From the NCBI RefSeq assembly GCF_014191055.1, contig NZ_JACHWB010000002.1, positions 1-64,000 of the forward strand: a DNA stretch of 64,000 nt. The letters are read 5' to 3'. The position numbers and the translations under genes are program-made. The first letter of the stretch is position 1. Each line of letters begins with the position of its first letter. The stretch comes from Microvirga lupini (lineage in GTDB: Bacteria; Pseudomonadota; Alphaproteobacteria; Rhizobiales; Beijerinckiaceae). Below the pieces are notes generated by a model, which saw nothing but the letters and a program-made list of their open reading frames with translations, had not been told where the DNA came from and made no database searches. Below, one piece after another: positions 17,170 to 27,054 of the stretch.

Positions 17170-17838
17170 ATGGCGTCCATCTACGGGGATGATTTCGACG
17201 ACGATATCGATGGGTTCGACACTTCGGACATCATCTTCGGCTATGACGGGGATGATCTCATCTTCGGCTGGGATGGCGACGACGACATCTATGGAGGCTA
17301 CGATCACGACACGATCTATGGCGGGTACGGAGACGACTACCTGATCGGTGGTGCCGGTCATGACGACCTTTACGGGGGAGCAGGCTTTGACGATCTCTAT
17401 GGCGGCTCGGGCCTGGACTATCTCTCCGGCGGCACGGGCGACGACCTTCTGTCCGGCGGCACGGGTCGCGACACCCTGGTGGGTGGAACGGGTGAAGACT
17501 CCTTCGTCTTCAAGAGAGGCGACTCGGGTCTAACGACGAGCACGGCGGACACGATCACCGACTGGAACAGGTCCTTCGATTTCATCGACATGACGATCAA
17601 GGGCACCAGTAGCAACTACCGTGAGGTCGAGACGGACGCGCTGTCCATCGCAACGGCCGCTTCCGATGCCGATTATCTGTACGGCGACACCAGCGTCAGG
17701 CACGTGTTCCTGTTCAACCCTGACACCGACAAGGGCTTCCTGATCTCCGACCTCAACGCGGACGGCTACTTCGAAACAGGTGTCGTGCTCAAGAATGCCG
17801 GCCTCGCGTCCGACATGAGGTTCGACTACATCATCTGA
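17170..17838 (+). CDS. RTX calcium-binding repeat protein
   Basis: 222-residue, very acidic protein. Residues 20-115 are about ten consecutive nonapeptide repeats of the GGxGxDxLx type (for instance [18 protein letters not shown]), which form a calcium-bound parallel beta-roll. The C-terminal 100 residues open with the RTX end-cap [10 protein letters not shown] and DTITDWN and finish in an uncleaved hydrophobic/aromatic end (RFDYII), the usual features of a type I secretion signal. There is no N-terminal signal peptide and no toxin or enzyme domain. GGAG lies 8 bases upstream of the ATG. No HlyB/HlyD/TolC type I secretion genes are adjacent. Followed by a terminator. Confidence 0.85.
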   Translation: MASIYGDDFDDDIDGFDTSDIIFGYDGDDLIFGWDGDDDIYGGYDHDTIYGGYGDDYLIGGAGHDDLYGGAGFDDLYGGSGLDYLSGGTGDDLLSGGTGRDTLVGGTGEDSFVFKRGDSGLTTSTADTITDWNRSFDFIDMTIKGTSSNYREVETDALSIATAASDADYLYGDTSVRHVFLFNPDTDKGFLISDLNADGYFETGVVLKNAGLASDMRFDYII

Positions 17839-17860
17839 GACCGCACTCTACCGCAACGTC

Positions 17861-17888
17861 AATGGCCGCACTCGCTGCGGCCATTTTT
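17861..17888 (+). terminator. Intrinsic terminator of the RTX gene
   Basis: Stem AATGGCCGCA (17,861-17,870), loop CTCGC, stem TGCGGCCATT (17,876-17,885) followed by more T, 22 bases after the stop codon. Confidence 0.85.
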
Positions 17889-17919
17889 GTATGCAAGCTT
17901 GAAGATGCCAATCCCGAAA

Positions 17920-17940
17920 AAGCTCGGAACAAGAGAGCTT
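17920..17940 (-). terminator. Weak terminator of the peptidase-lipoprotein operon
   Basis: On the minus strand AAGCTC, a 9-base loop and GAGCTT followed by TTTC, overlapping the lipoprotein stop codon. Short stem, so only tentative. Confidence 0.35.
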
Positions 17941-18313
17941 AAGGCTTCACCACCCGGTCGAGGCGGTTGTTCACGAAGAAATACAGCTCCCGTCCGCCCG
18001 GTTCGGAATAGAGCACCTGGACTTCCCGCTGGCCCTTGCCGCTCTCACCCACGAGCACGTCGGTAGCCGGCTTGCCCTTCAGGCGCACCAGATCGCATTC
18101 GGCAATGCCGGGCTCGATGGCGGTTGCCGTGCCCGCAGGCGTACCGGTGCAACGACCGTCGGGACCAAGAACGGGACCGTCGATCTGCGGACCAAGTGAG
18201 GCCACCGGCGCAGGGGCTGCAGGCGCTGCGACCGGCGGTGTGGATCGAGTGCTGTTGCACGCGGACAGGACCATGGCCACAAGGGCGACACTCGACGGAA
18301 CTCTTGCACGCAT
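17939..18313 (-). CDS. Small lipoprotein of unknown function
   Basis: 124-residue predicted lipoprotein: signal peptide MRARVPSSVALVAMVLSAC with the lipobox LSAC, so Cys19 would be lipidated and the protein held in the periplasmic face of a membrane. A Pro/Ala linker (about residues 27-45) is followed by a compact domain with two more Cys (GRCTG, AECDL) and a VRLKGKPATDV segment that resembles the BamE/SmpA fold, but this is weak. I chose the ATG at 18,313 because AAGGA lies 8 bases upstream; a TTG at 18,322 overlapping the peptidase stop is the alternative. Co-transcribed with the S10 peptidase. Confidence 0.7.
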   Translation of the reverse strand: MRARVPSSVALVAMVLSACNSTRSTPPVAAPAAPAPVASLGPQIDGPVLGPDGRCTGTPAGTATAIEPGIAECDLVRLKGKPATDVLVGESGKGQREVQVLYSEPGGRELYFFVNNRLDRVVKP

Positions 18314-18318
18314 TCTGA

Positions 18319-19869
18319 TCAATCCTTTTTATCGGCCGCTCTTGCCTGCAGGGCCTCGTCGAAGAGCCGCTGCACATCGGCCTTGAAGGCCTGCCGTGAC
18401 GCCTGTCGCGAATAGAACATGTGACCGCCCTCGTAAACTGTCAGTCCCACGCGCTTTTGGGGACCGAGGTCGGGTAGCTGGTTCAGCAGCAAGTGCGAGG
18501 CGTAGTAGGGAGTCACCAGATCGGTGAAGCCATGAGCAACGAGGACGCGCAGCTTGCCGTCCAAAGAGAGAGCTTGGCGCAGCTCTTCCAGGTTTTCAGG
18601 ACCGTTGCGTCCGCCGCCCCAGCGCCAGGCGCCGTTGACGGATCCGTTGAGCAGGCTGTAGCGCCCATCCGCCTTGTAATTCAGGGTGTGGGTCAGGTGA
18701 TGGATGATGGCGCTCGTCAGAGGCGCCGTCATGCCGTCGAGCACCGGGTCCTCGAAGCGGGAGACCTGAGCGTTCGGGTTCGGGTCGGCAGTCGCCACGT
18801 TGGTATCGTAGGCGCTGACGATCTCGGACGAGCCGCGCCGCAATTCCCTTTGGGCAGCACGCATGTCGATGCGCCCTGCCAGACGTCGGGCGACCTCGGG
18901 GCTGAGCCCGCTCAGTTCGGCAACACGCCGGCTGACGCGCTCGACCGCTTCCTTGTCCTGGAGCCCACGCATGAGGTCGACGAGGTACTCACCGGATGCA
19001 TAAGCCTCCGCGTCCTTCAGCGCTTCGCGCGACACAGGACCGTTTCGTGAAAGATTCGCCGCCGCAAGCGATGGCAGAACGGCTGCATTGATCCATGGCG
19101 CGCCAGCGCCTTGGTCGAGCCAGTCGAAATCGAGCACGGGTGAGACGAGAACCAGTCCGCTGAATCCGATCCCCTGATCGCTCTGGAGCTTCTGGGCCAG
19201 CAGGGGCCCCCGGAAGCCGCCATAGCTTTCGCCGGTGAAGAATTTCGGCGACATGAGGCGGTTCTTTTCCTTGAGCCAGCGCATGACGAAAGCAGCCAAC
19301 CCATCGATGTCGCCTTGGACTGAGTAGAACCGCTCCCGCACCGGATCCCCGCCGACCACACGGCTATAGCCGGTTCCGGGCGGATCGATGAAGACGAGAT
19401 CGGTGAAATCGAGCCAGGTTTCGGCATTGGGCACGAGAGCCGGAGGTGCCGAGGGACTGATCGTCGGACCGTCGAGAGGCAGGAGCCACGGCCCGATAGC
19501 AAGGAGATGCAGATAGGCAGAGGACGCACCAGGGCCGCCATTCACCGCGAAAGTCACCGGCCGGGTCGCCGGGTCCGCATCGTCCCGCGTGTAGGCGACG
19601 AACCCGATCTCAGCCTGCGGCGCGCCCTGTGGATCGGCCAACGTCAGATGTCCGGCCGTTGCGGTGAAGGACATGGTCCGCCCAGGAAGTTGAAGCGTAT
19701 GGCGCGTCACCGATTCCGGCGGCAGCGCCTGCGCTTCCCTGGCCTCAGGCCGGGGCCGACGCTGCTCCTGCTGCCCTTGCGGCTGCTGTTCCTGAGCCAC
19801 GGCTCCGACTGGCAGAGCCAGTGACAGGAACAGGGCGGCGTAGAGAGGAAGGCGCAGCTTTCGAGTCAT
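18319..19869 (-). CDS. Peptidase S10 serine carboxypeptidase-like protein, exported
   Basis: 516-residue secreted serine carboxypeptidase homologue. Signal peptide MTRKLRLPLYAALFLSLALP ending near AVAQ, then a Gln/Arg/Pro-rich linker. Motifs of the family: oxyanion-region VNGGPGASSAYLHL, PPGTGYSR, nucleophile TGESYGGFRGP, acid FTDLVTPYY and histidine EGGHMFYSR. It would trim C-terminal residues from peptides in the periplasm. The open frame continues upstream through 20,340, but this ATG carries the signal peptide and follows GGGAGATCCT-type purines (AGGATCTCCCG region). Operon with the lipoprotein gene 5 bases downstream. Confidence 0.87.
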   Translation of the reverse strand: MTRKLRLPLYAALFLSLALPVGAVAQEQQPQGQQEQRRPRPEAREAQALPPESVTRHTLQLPGRTMSFTATAGHLTLADPQGAPQAEIGFVAYTRDDADPATRPVTFAVNGGPGASSAYLHLLAIGPWLLPLDGPTISPSAPPALVPNAETWLDFTDLVFIDPPGTGYSRVVGGDPVRERFYSVQGDIDGLAAFVMRWLKEKNRLMSPKFFTGESYGGFRGPLLAQKLQSDQGIGFSGLVLVSPVLDFDWLDQGAGAPWINAAVLPSLAAANLSRNGPVSREALKDAEAYASGEYLVDLMRGLQDKEAVERVSRRVAELSGLSPEVARRLAGRIDMRAAQRELRRGSSEIVSAYDTNVATADPNPNAQVSRFEDPVLDGMTAPLTSAIIHHLTHTLNYKADGRYSLLNGSVNGAWRWGGGRNGPENLEELRQALSLDGKLRVLVAHGFTDLVTPYYASHLLLNQLPDLGPQKRVGLTVYEGGHMFYSRQASRQAFKADVQRLFDEALQARAADKKD

Positions 19870-19973
19870 CGGGAGATCCTTGTGGCTGCCCTGAAACTGG
19901 AGACCCGCCCCCCGGCGGCAAGCACCGCCACGATGAAGTCTTCGTGTTCCGGCGCTCATACAGAAGAACCTCC

Positions 19974-20426
19974 TCACGCCTTCCGCTGCCAGCGGCCGCT
20001 CTCGTCCTGCTTCCAATAGGTTGCGTCGTGGCCGCCCTCCTTCACCGCCCGCCACTGGTCGCGGGCGAAGGCGAGAGCCTGGATGTCGTTGCCGTCGAAC
20101 AGGATTGCCAGGCGCTGGTAGGCGGCCATGTCCTCCGGCAGGTCGGCGCCTTCCACCAGGAAGCGGATGGAGGCACCATTGGGATTGGCGCCTGACAGGG
20201 TGATGAGGATCGGCTGATCCGCCGCATGGGCCTCGCGGTCCGTTCCGTGCGGCAGGAAACTCTCGTCCGTGAAGGTCCACAGGTGATCGTCGAGGGCGGA
20301 CATGCGCTCCTCGGTCGTCACCTGCACCACCGCGCGCCACCCGCGCTCCAGGGTCTTCTGCAGGAGCGTGGGCAGCACGGCCTCGAGAGGCTGATGCTGG
20401 AGATGATAGAAAAGGACCTCGGTCAT
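19974..20426 (-). CDS. holC: DNA polymerase III subunit chi
   Basis: 150-residue HolC. The N-terminus TEVLFYHLQHQPLEAVLPTL and the core DDHLWTFTDESFLPHGT match the chi subunit, which links the clamp loader to single-strand DNA-binding protein at the replication fork. The segment ILFDGNDIQALAFARDQW is the typical end region. The start at 20,426 gives the standard 150 residues; GGAGTATC lies upstream. Separated from pepA by a 104-base repeat element and transcribed the same way; pepA-holC is a common pairing. Confidence 0.9.
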   Translation of the reverse strand: MTEVLFYHLQHQPLEAVLPTLLQKTLERGWRAVVQVTTEERMSALDDHLWTFTDESFLPHGTDREAHAADQPILITLSGANPNGASIRFLVEGADLPEDMAAYQRLAILFDGNDIQALAFARDQWRAVKEGGHDATYWKQDESGRWQRKA

Positions 20427-20434
20427 GATACTCC

Positions 20435-20538
20435 TGTCATCCCGGGCGGAGCGAGGCGAAGATCCTGGATCGTCATCAGGATCAAGCACCCTTCGCATCA
20501 AGCGATCCCGGGTTCTGCTGCGCAGCCCCAGGATGACG
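20435..20538. repeat. REP-like palindromic intergenic element
   Basis: A 104-base element filling the holC-pepA gap. Its ends are inverted (GTCATCC at 20,436-20,442 and GGATGAC at 20,531-20,537) and each half again holds CCCGGG-type and GATCCTG/CAGGATC inverted pairs. It looks like two related short palindromes facing each other, a pattern of dispersed repeats common in Rhizobiales. It could fold in the pepA-holC transcript. Confidence 0.5.
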
Positions 20539-20548
20539 CTTTGGAGAC

Positions 20549-22042
20549 TCAAGCCTCGTAATGATCGCGCACGAGGCGATCGAGAAGGCGCACGCCCCAG
20601 CCCGAGGCCCAGCCCTTGTTGATCTCGTTCTGCGGCGAGCCCATGGCGGTGCCGGCGATATCGAGATGCGCCCAGGGCACATCGTTGACGAAGCGCTGGA
20701 GCAGCGCCGCCGCGGTGCTCGACCCGCCGAAGCGTCCGGCCGAGTTCTTCATGTCGGCGAACTTGGATTCGATCATCTTGTCGAATTCCGGCCCCAGCGG
20801 CATGCGCCAGACGCGCTCGCCGGTCGCTTTGCCGGCAACGGTCAGGCGATCGGCCAACTCGTCATTGTTCGAGAACAGGCCGGCATATTCCTGGGCCAGA
20901 GCCACCATGATGGCGCCCGTGAGGGTTGCGAGGTCGATCATGAACTTGGGCTTGAACCTGTCCTGGACGTACCAGAGCACGTCGGCCAGCACGAGGCGGC
21001 CCTCCGCATCCGTGTTGATGATCTCGATGGTCTGGCCCGACATGGTGGTGACGATATCGCCGGGCCGCTGGGCGTTGCCGTCGGGCATATTCTCCACAAG
21101 ACCAATGGCGCCGACCACGTTGGCCTTCGCCTTGCGGCTCGCCAGGGCATGCATGAGGCCGACCACGCATGCAGCACCCGCCATGTCGCCCTTCATGTCC
21201 TCCATGCCGGCGCCCGGCTTGATCGAGATGCCGCCGGTGTCGAAGACCACGCCCTTGCCCACAAAGGCGATGGGCTTGTCGTTCGCCTTGCCGCCGTTCC
21301 AGCGCATGATGGCCACCCGGCCACCCCGCACCGAGCCCTGCGCCACGCCGAGCAGCGCCCCCATGCCGAGCTTCTTCATGGCCTTGTCGTCGAGGATCTC
21401 GACCTCAACACCGAGCTTGGTCAGGGCCTGGGCGCGGGCGGCGAATTCCTGCGGCCCCAGAACGTTCGGCGGCTCGTTGACAAGATCTCGGGCGATGATG
21501 ACGCCCTGCTGGATTCCCTCGCGGGTCTTGTAGGCCTTCCTGACCGCAGCGGGATCCGCCACGCTGAAGACCAGCCGCCCGCCGCTCTTGCCGTTGTCCT
21601 CGTCCTTCTTCTTGGTCTTGTAGCGGTCGAAGCTGTAGCGGCGCAGCTGGACGCCGAGGGCGATATCCGCCACAGCGTCAGGGGTGACCTCGGTCTCGGG
21701 CAGGTCCAGGACCACGGTCGCCAGCTTGCCGTTCACCTTACCGGCGATCAGGCCGCCCAACTGGGCGAAGTCCACATCGCTCCGGTCCTTCTCGCCCCCT
21801 AGGCCGATCACGATCAACCTGTCGACGGAGAGGCCCGTGGGGACCACAATCGACATGGCGGACTTGGCCTTGCCCTTGAAGCTCTCGGCTGCGGCCGCCT
21901 TGGCGATCAGATCGACAGCCTTCGGCCCGAGCTGCTTGGCCACTGTCGCGGAAGGCTTGAGATTCTCTCCAACGAAGACGATGAGGTCGCCGGATTCGAC
22001 CTTGCCGTGGGCCTGAAAGTCGATCTTGAAGCTGTCGGCCAT
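20549..22042 (-). CDS. pepA: Leucyl aminopeptidase (M17)
   Basis: 497-residue cytosolic di-metal aminopeptidase that removes N-terminal residues from peptides. The catalytic C-terminal domain has the metal/active-site motif [19 protein letters not shown] with DMKGDM after it, and the signature [14 protein letters not shown]. The N-terminal 170 residues are the usual variable macro-like domain. The ATG at 22,042 has AGAGGA 6 bases upstream and starts [10 protein letters not shown]; the frame remains open to 22,234 without support. Divergent from lptF across 214 bases, which should hold both promoters. Confidence 0.93.
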   Translation of the reverse strand: MADSFKIDFQAHGKVESGDLIVFVGENLKPSATVAKQLGPKAVDLIAKAAAAESFKGKAKSAMSIVVPTGLSVDRLIVIGLGGEKDRSDVDFAQLGGLIAGKVNGKLATVVLDLPETEVTPDAVADIALGVQLRRYSFDRYKTKKKDEDNGKSGGRLVFSVADPAAVRKAYKTREGIQQGVIIARDLVNEPPNVLGPQEFAARAQALTKLGVEVEILDDKAMKKLGMGALLGVAQGSVRGGRVAIMRWNGGKANDKPIAFVGKGVVFDTGGISIKPGAGMEDMKGDMAGAACVVGLMHALASRKAKANVVGAIGLVENMPDGNAQRPGDIVTTMSGQTIEIINTDAEGRLVLADVLWYVQDRFKPKFMIDLATLTGAIMVALAQEYAGLFSNNDELADRLTVAGKATGERVWRMPLGPEFDKMIESKFADMKNSAGRFGGSSTAAALLQRFVNDVPWAHLDIAGTAMGSPQNEINKGWASGWGVRLLDRLVRDHYEA

Positions 22043-22256
22043 GAAATCCTCTTTGTTCTGGTGCATTTCCGGTCTTGGGGCCGGCTGCGACGCTGATGCG
22101 CGATGGTAACGGGTGGGACATATATCATATTGCAGGCTTGGGAACGGGGAAGCTGCCGTGAAATCGGCGCAATCCCAGGCTGTTGAAAACGGCCATCTTG
22201 CCTGAGATCTTGTGACACGATACCCAGGGCGCAACCGCCCGGGGGCGAAGGGCCTT

Positions 22257-23417
22257 ATGACACTTCTCGAACGCTACATCCTGAAAATCACATTCAGCGC
22301 CTTCGCCGCCTGCCTGCTCGCCCTGACGGGGGTGATCTGGATCACCCAGGCTCTGCGGGAACTCGACCTGCTGACTGGCAAGGGTCAGACCCTTCTGATC
22401 TTTCTGACCGTGACCGGGCTCTCGCTGCCGGCCCTGATCAGCGTCATTGCCCCCGTGGCCCTGTTCCTGGCCACCGTCTACACGCTGAACAAGCTGAACG
22501 GCGACTCCGAGCTGATTGTCATGAGCGCCGGGGGCATGCCCCCGGGACGGCTGCTGCGGCCCTTCCTGGCGCTGTCGGCTTTTGTCTGCCTCATTGTCGG
22601 GATCATCTCGATCCACATCATGCCCGCGAGCTTTCAGGAGATGCGCCAGCTGTTCACGAAGATCCGGGCCGACTTCGTGGGCACTATGGCCAAGGAGGGC
22701 CAGTTCATCAGCCTGGAGAACGGCATCACCTTCCATTACCGGGAGCGCCAGGGGGATTCCCTGCTCGGAATCTTCATGGAAGATCTCCGGGAGAAAAACA
22801 AAGCCGTCGTCTATCTGGCCGAGCGGGGCCAGACCGCCGAGCAGAATGGAACGTCCTACCTCGTGCTTCAGAAGGGAAGCGTTCAGCGCAAGGAGCCGAA
22901 CAGCCGCGATTCCTCCATTGTCGCCTTCGAGCGCTATGCCGTCGATCTGTCAGCCTTCAACAGGGAGGGCGGAGAGGTCGTCTACAAACCGCGCGAGCGA
23001 AGCACCCTCCAGCTCCTGTTCCCCGACAAGAGCGAACCCCTCTATCAGGAGCAGTCAGGGCGCTTCCGGGCCGAATTGCATGAGCGCCTGTCCTCCTGGC
23101 TCTACCCGCTCGCCATGATGATGATCGCCTTCGCGGCTCTCGGCGAATCCCGGACGACCCGCCAAGGCCGTGGCATGGCAATCGCCAGCGCGGTGGTGGC
23201 GATCGTCCTGATGCGGATCCTCGGCTTTGCCGCTTCGAGCGGCGTCGCCCGGACCTCGGCCGCGGTGATTGCAATCTATGCCGTGCCGCTGGCAAGCATC
23301 CTGATCAGCCTGCTGCTGATCCTGAAGGGACCTGCCATGCGGTCGGCTCAGGCCAAGATCCTAAGAATGTTCAACAATCTCCTGCCGACGCGCGCTCCCG
23401 CGACCCAGAAAGCCTGA
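22257..23417 (+). CDS. lptF: LPS export ABC transporter permease LptF
   Basis: 386-residue YjgP/YjgQ-family permease. Starts [20 protein letters not shown], with three N-terminal membrane segments, a periplasmic beta-jellyroll (about residues 130-260) and three C-terminal segments. With LptG and the ATPase LptB (not in the window) it extracts lipopolysaccharide from the inner membrane. GAAGGG lies 5 bases upstream. lptG begins 2 bases after its stop. Confidence 0.9.
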   Translation: MTLLERYILKITFSAFAACLLALTGVIWITQALRELDLLTGKGQTLLIFLTVTGLSLPALISVIAPVALFLATVYTLNKLNGDSELIVMSAGGMPPGRLLRPFLALSAFVCLIVGIISIHIMPASFQEMRQLFTKIRADFVGTMAKEGQFISLENGITFHYRERQGDSLLGIFMEDLREKNKAVVYLAERGQTAEQNGTSYLVLQKGSVQRKEPNSRDSSIVAFERYAVDLSAFNREGGEVVYKPRERSTLQLLFPDKSEPLYQEQSGRFRAELHERLSSWLYPLAMMMIAFAALGESRTTRQGRGMAIASAVVAIVLMRILGFAASSGVARTSAAVIAIYAVPLASILISLLLILKGPAMRSAQAKILRMFNNLLPTRAPATQKA

Positions 23418-23419
23418 CC

Positions 23420-24505
23420 ATGCTCATCGGCAGAACCCTAGGCTTCTATTTCTCGCGGCAGTTTCTCAAGACCATCTTTCTGGTCTTCGCGACGGTCTTC
23501 ACCCTGGTTTATACCCTGGATTTCGTGGAGCTCATGCGCCGGGCCGGTGACGCCCCGAGTGCGACGGCGGGCGTGATCGCCCAGCTGGCCCTGTTCCGCA
23601 CCCCGGCCATCGCCGAGCAGGTGATGCCCTTTGCGGTGTTGTTCGGCAGTATGGCGGCCCTCCTGCAGCTCAGCCGCAAGCTGGAGCTGGTGGTGGCCCG
23701 CGCAGCCGGAATCTCCGCCTGGCAGTTTCTTCAGCCGGGGCTCCTCATCGCCGTGCTGATCGGCGCGCTCTCCGTCACCGTCTACAACCCGCTCTCAGCC
23801 GTCCTCAAGCAGCGTGCTTCCACCCTGGAAACGAGCATCTTCTCCAGGAATGTCCAAACCCGGGAAAAGCCGATCTGGCTTCGTCAGAGAAGCCAGGACG
23901 GCCAAGCCATTTTCCGCGCGAACGGCTCGGCGACGAACGCTGCGACCCTTTATGACGTCACGGTTTATGCCTTCGACCACGATGGCACATTCAGCCATCG
24001 GATCGAGGCCCCGGAGGCGAACCTGCATGAGGGCTTCTGGGAGTTGAAGGAAGCCAGAGTTCTGTCCGCAACCGAGGAGCCGCAATCTCACGATCGTTAC
24101 CTGATCGCCTCAACCCTGCAGCCCTCGGAGGTTCGACAGAGCTTCATCGATCCGGATGCAGTCCCGTTCTGGGACCTGAAGGCGACGATTGCCCGGTTGG
24201 AGCAGGCGGATATCAACGCGACGACCTACCGCCTTCATTATGACCTGCTTCTGGCCCGCCCCCTTCTCTTCATCGCCATGGTCTTCGTTGCCGCATCCGT
24301 CTCGTTAAGATTCTTTCGATTTGGCGGTGTAGCCATGATGGTTCTGGGTGGCGTCGCAGCCGGGTTCATGCTTTATGTCGCCACTGAGCTTATGGCGGAG
24401 CTTGGAGCCTCCGGAATCATCAGTTCCCTGGTTGCGGCTTGGTTCCCTGCCGTAGTAGGCACTCTTTTGGGGACCTTGGCCTTATTGTACCAAGAGGACG
24501 GCTGA
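23420..24505 (+). CDS. lptG: LPS export ABC transporter permease LptG
   Basis: 361-residue partner of LptF with the same layout: N-terminal segments (TLGFYFSRQFLKTIFLVFAT), a periplasmic domain, and C-terminal segments (HYDLLLARPLLFIAMVFVAA). The family motif ISAWQFLQPGLLIAV is at about residue 100. Cotranscribed with lptF (2-base gap) and followed after 35 bases by lptD. Confidence 0.9.
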   Translation: MLIGRTLGFYFSRQFLKTIFLVFATVFTLVYTLDFVELMRRAGDAPSATAGVIAQLALFRTPAIAEQVMPFAVLFGSMAALLQLSRKLELVVARAAGISAWQFLQPGLLIAVLIGALSVTVYNPLSAVLKQRASTLETSIFSRNVQTREKPIWLRQRSQDGQAIFRANGSATNAATLYDVTVYAFDHDGTFSHRIEAPEANLHEGFWELKEARVLSATEEPQSHDRYLIASTLQPSEVRQSFIDPDAVPFWDLKATIARLEQADINATTYRLHYDLLLARPLLFIAMVFVAASVSLRFFRFGGVAMMVLGGVAAGFMLYVATELMAELGASGIISSLVAAWFPAVVGTLLGTLALLYQEDG

Positions 24506-24540
24506 CCGTTCTCAATAAGAAGTATTGCGAAGGAGTGGGG

Positions 24541-27039
24541 ATGCGGCGGCTCAAGACAACGATCGCAATGTCTGCGATCGCAGCGGCACTGGTTTATGCC
24601 GCTGGGTCAATGCCTGCGCTTGCCCAAGCCACGCTGAACGAGGCCATTGGCGCCCGCGCCCGATCGGGGTCCGGGGAGGACCGCCTCCTCGTTGACGCTA
24701 AGGAAATCGTCTACGACAACGACCGGAACACAATCGCGGCCTCCGGCGATGTGCAGATGAACTACCAGGGTCGGACGCTCCAGGCCGACCGGGTCACCTA
24801 TGACCGGAACACCGGCCGCGTCTTTGCCGAAGGCAATGCCCGCTTGACGGAGGCCAACGGCACCGTCGCTACGGGTGACCGCTTCGAGCTCACCGATGAC
24901 TTCAAGAACGGCTTCATCGATTCCTTGAGAGTGGTTCAGACCACCGTGGAACAAGGCCGTCCCCTGACGACCCGATTCTCTGCCCCCCGGGCCGAGCGTG
25001 CGGAAGGCGAGACCACAACTTTTGAACGCGGTACCTATACGGCCTGCGAGCCGTGCAAGGACAATCCTGAACGCCCCCCGCTCTGGCAGGTGAAGGCCGC
25101 GAAGATCATCCACAACAACAGCGAGCGGACGATCTATTACGAGGATGCCACCCTCGAGCTTCTCGGCATCCCGGTCGCCTACCTGCCCTATTTCTGGACG
25201 CCCGATCCGACCGTGAAGCGCAAGACGGGCTTCCTCGCGCCGCGTTATGTCTACTCTAATACCCTGGGCTATGGCGGCTCGATCCCGTTCTTCTGGGCCA
25301 TTGCTCCCAATTATGACCTGACGATCAGCCCGACCATTCTGAGCCGTCAGGGCCTTCTCGGGCTGGTTGAGTGGCGTCACCGCCTGGAGACCGGCGCCTA
25401 CAATATCCGCGCGGCCGGCATCAACCAGCTGGATCCTGAGGCTTTCCTTCTCTCTCCATATGGAGCAGGCGACCGCGATTTTCGTGGCTCCCTTGAGTCA
25501 TCGGGCGAGTTCTTCATCAACCAGAACTGGCGCTGGGGCTGGGACATTGCCCTTGTGTCCGACAAATGGTTTCTCACGAACTATCGCATCCGCAGCGAGA
25601 GCCTGAGCAGCTATTACGTCAAGGAATCGATCTCGACCGTCTATCTCCAGGGCCAGGGAGATCGCTCGTTCTTCGATGCGCGGGGCTACTATTTCAAGAC
25701 CCTCTCCACCTACGACTGGCAGAAGCAGCAGCCGGTCGTGGCGCCGGTGATCGACTACAACAAGCGCTTTACGCCTTCGACCATCGGCGGCGAGTTCGCA
25801 CTTGATGTGAACGTCACCAGCCTGTCCCGCGAGGCTGCCCAGTTCGATCCGCTGTCACCTGGCAATACCACCTATTTCGGCATCGCCCGGACCTGCACCG
25901 TATTCGATCCGAGTTCATGCCTCGTTCGCGGCATCAGCGGCTCGGCATCCAGAGCGTCCGTTACAGCCTCCTGGCGGCGCGAGTTCATCGACCCCATCGG
26001 TCAGGTCTGGACCCCGTTCGCCTACCTGCGGGCCGATAACTTCTGGATCGCCCCTGACTTCAACGGGTACCAGAACCCGGAGCTGGCCAACTTCACCGAC
26101 GCGGACGATGATTATCTCTTCCGCGCCATGCCGGCGGTCGGTCTCGAATATCGTTATCCCTTCATCGCCAGCCTGGGCACATCAGGACAGCAGATTCTGG
26201 AGCCGATCGCCCAGATCGTTGCTCGCCCGAACGAAACCCGGATCGGCAGCCTTCCCAACGAGGATGCCCAGAGCCTTGTGTTCGACGACACGTCGCTCTT
26301 CGACTGGGACAAGTTTTCCGGCTACGATCGCGTCGAGGGCGGCGTACGCGCCAATGTCGGCTTGCAGTACACCGTTACTGGCGCAGATAACTTCTATGCC
26401 AACGTGCTGTTCGGACAATCCTATCAGGTTGCGGGACGCAACTCGTTCCGGCAGGGCGATCTGGCCAATGTGGGCCTGGATTCGGGTCTTGATTCGCGAG
26501 CATCCGACTATGTCGGCCGCTTCCAGATCTCTCCGAATGCCAATTTCGCCTTCGTCTCGCGCGGACGCTTCGATCAGGAAGATTTCAGCCTGAACCGGTT
26601 CGAAGCCGGCATCCGGGCGAACTTCAATCCCTATCTGCCGGTTTCGACCTCGCTGACCTATGCCCGCTATGCGGCTCAGCCCGCCATCGGCTACCCGACC
26701 CGCCGCGAGGGCCTGCTGGCCTCCGCCCGCTGGGACATGACGCCGAACTGGTTCGTGACAGGCTCGATCCTGCTCGATCTCGATCGCTACTTGACGGCCC
26801 GCGAGGCCTTCCCGGTAGCCACTCCAGAGAACGCCACTACTGTGGCCGGCATGTCCCTGGGATTGGGCTATATCGACGAGTGCACCACCTTCTCGGTGAG
26901 CTACAGCATCACCCCGCGCGACATCACCCTGTCCTCGGGCGAGAAGGAGCAGAACCATACGATCGCTTTCAGCCTCGAGCTCCGCTCCCTCGGCGAGGTG
27001 GGCTACACCCAGAGGCTCGGCGGTTCCGCTGATGAGTGA
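24541..27039 (+). CDS. lptD: LPS assembly outer membrane protein LptD
   Basis: 832-residue outer membrane beta-barrel that inserts lipopolysaccharide in the outer leaflet. Signal peptide at residues 1-29 (ends AGSMPALAQA), an N-terminal OstA/LptA-like jellyroll at about 50-230 (DAKEIVYDNDRNTIAASGDV), and a C-terminal barrel containing PYFWTPDPTVKRKTGFLAPR. Cysteines CEPC near residue 180 and later pairs could form the disulfides that LptD needs. GAAGGAG lies 6 bases before the ATG. Third gene of lptF-lptG-lptD; pdxA follows 15 bases later with no surA between. Confidence 0.92.
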   Translation: MRRLKTTIAMSAIAAALVYAAGSMPALAQATLNEAIGARARSGSGEDRLLVDAKEIVYDNDRNTIAASGDVQMNYQGRTLQADRVTYDRNTGRVFAEGNARLTEANGTVATGDRFELTDDFKNGFIDSLRVVQTTVEQGRPLTTRFSAPRAERAEGETTTFERGTYTACEPCKDNPERPPLWQVKAAKIIHNNSERTIYYEDATLELLGIPVAYLPYFWTPDPTVKRKTGFLAPRYVYSNTLGYGGSIPFFWAIAPNYDLTISPTILSRQGLLGLVEWRHRLETGAYNIRAAGINQLDPEAFLLSPYGAGDRDFRGSLESSGEFFINQNWRWGWDIALVSDKWFLTNYRIRSESLSSYYVKESISTVYLQGQGDRSFFDARGYYFKTLSTYDWQKQQPVVAPVIDYNKRFTPSTIGGEFALDVNVTSLSREAAQFDPLSPGNTTYFGIARTCTVFDPSSCLVRGISGSASRASVTASWRREFIDPIGQVWTPFAYLRADNFWIAPDFNGYQNPELANFTDADDDYLFRAMPAVGLEYRYPFIASLGTSGQQILEPIAQIVARPNETRIGSLPNEDAQSLVFDDTSLFDWDKFSGYDRVEGGVRANVGLQYTVTGADNFYANVLFGQSYQVAGRNSFRQGDLANVGLDSGLDSRASDYVGRFQISPNANFAFVSRGRFDQEDFSLNRFEAGIRANFNPYLPVSTSLTYARYAAQPAIGYPTRREGLLASARWDMTPNWFVTGSILLDLDRYLTAREAFPVATPENATTVAGMSLGLGYIDECTTFSVSYSITPRDITLSSGEKEQNHTIAFSLELRSLGEVGYTQRLGGSADE

Positions 27040-27054
27040 TGGTGAAAGACGCAG

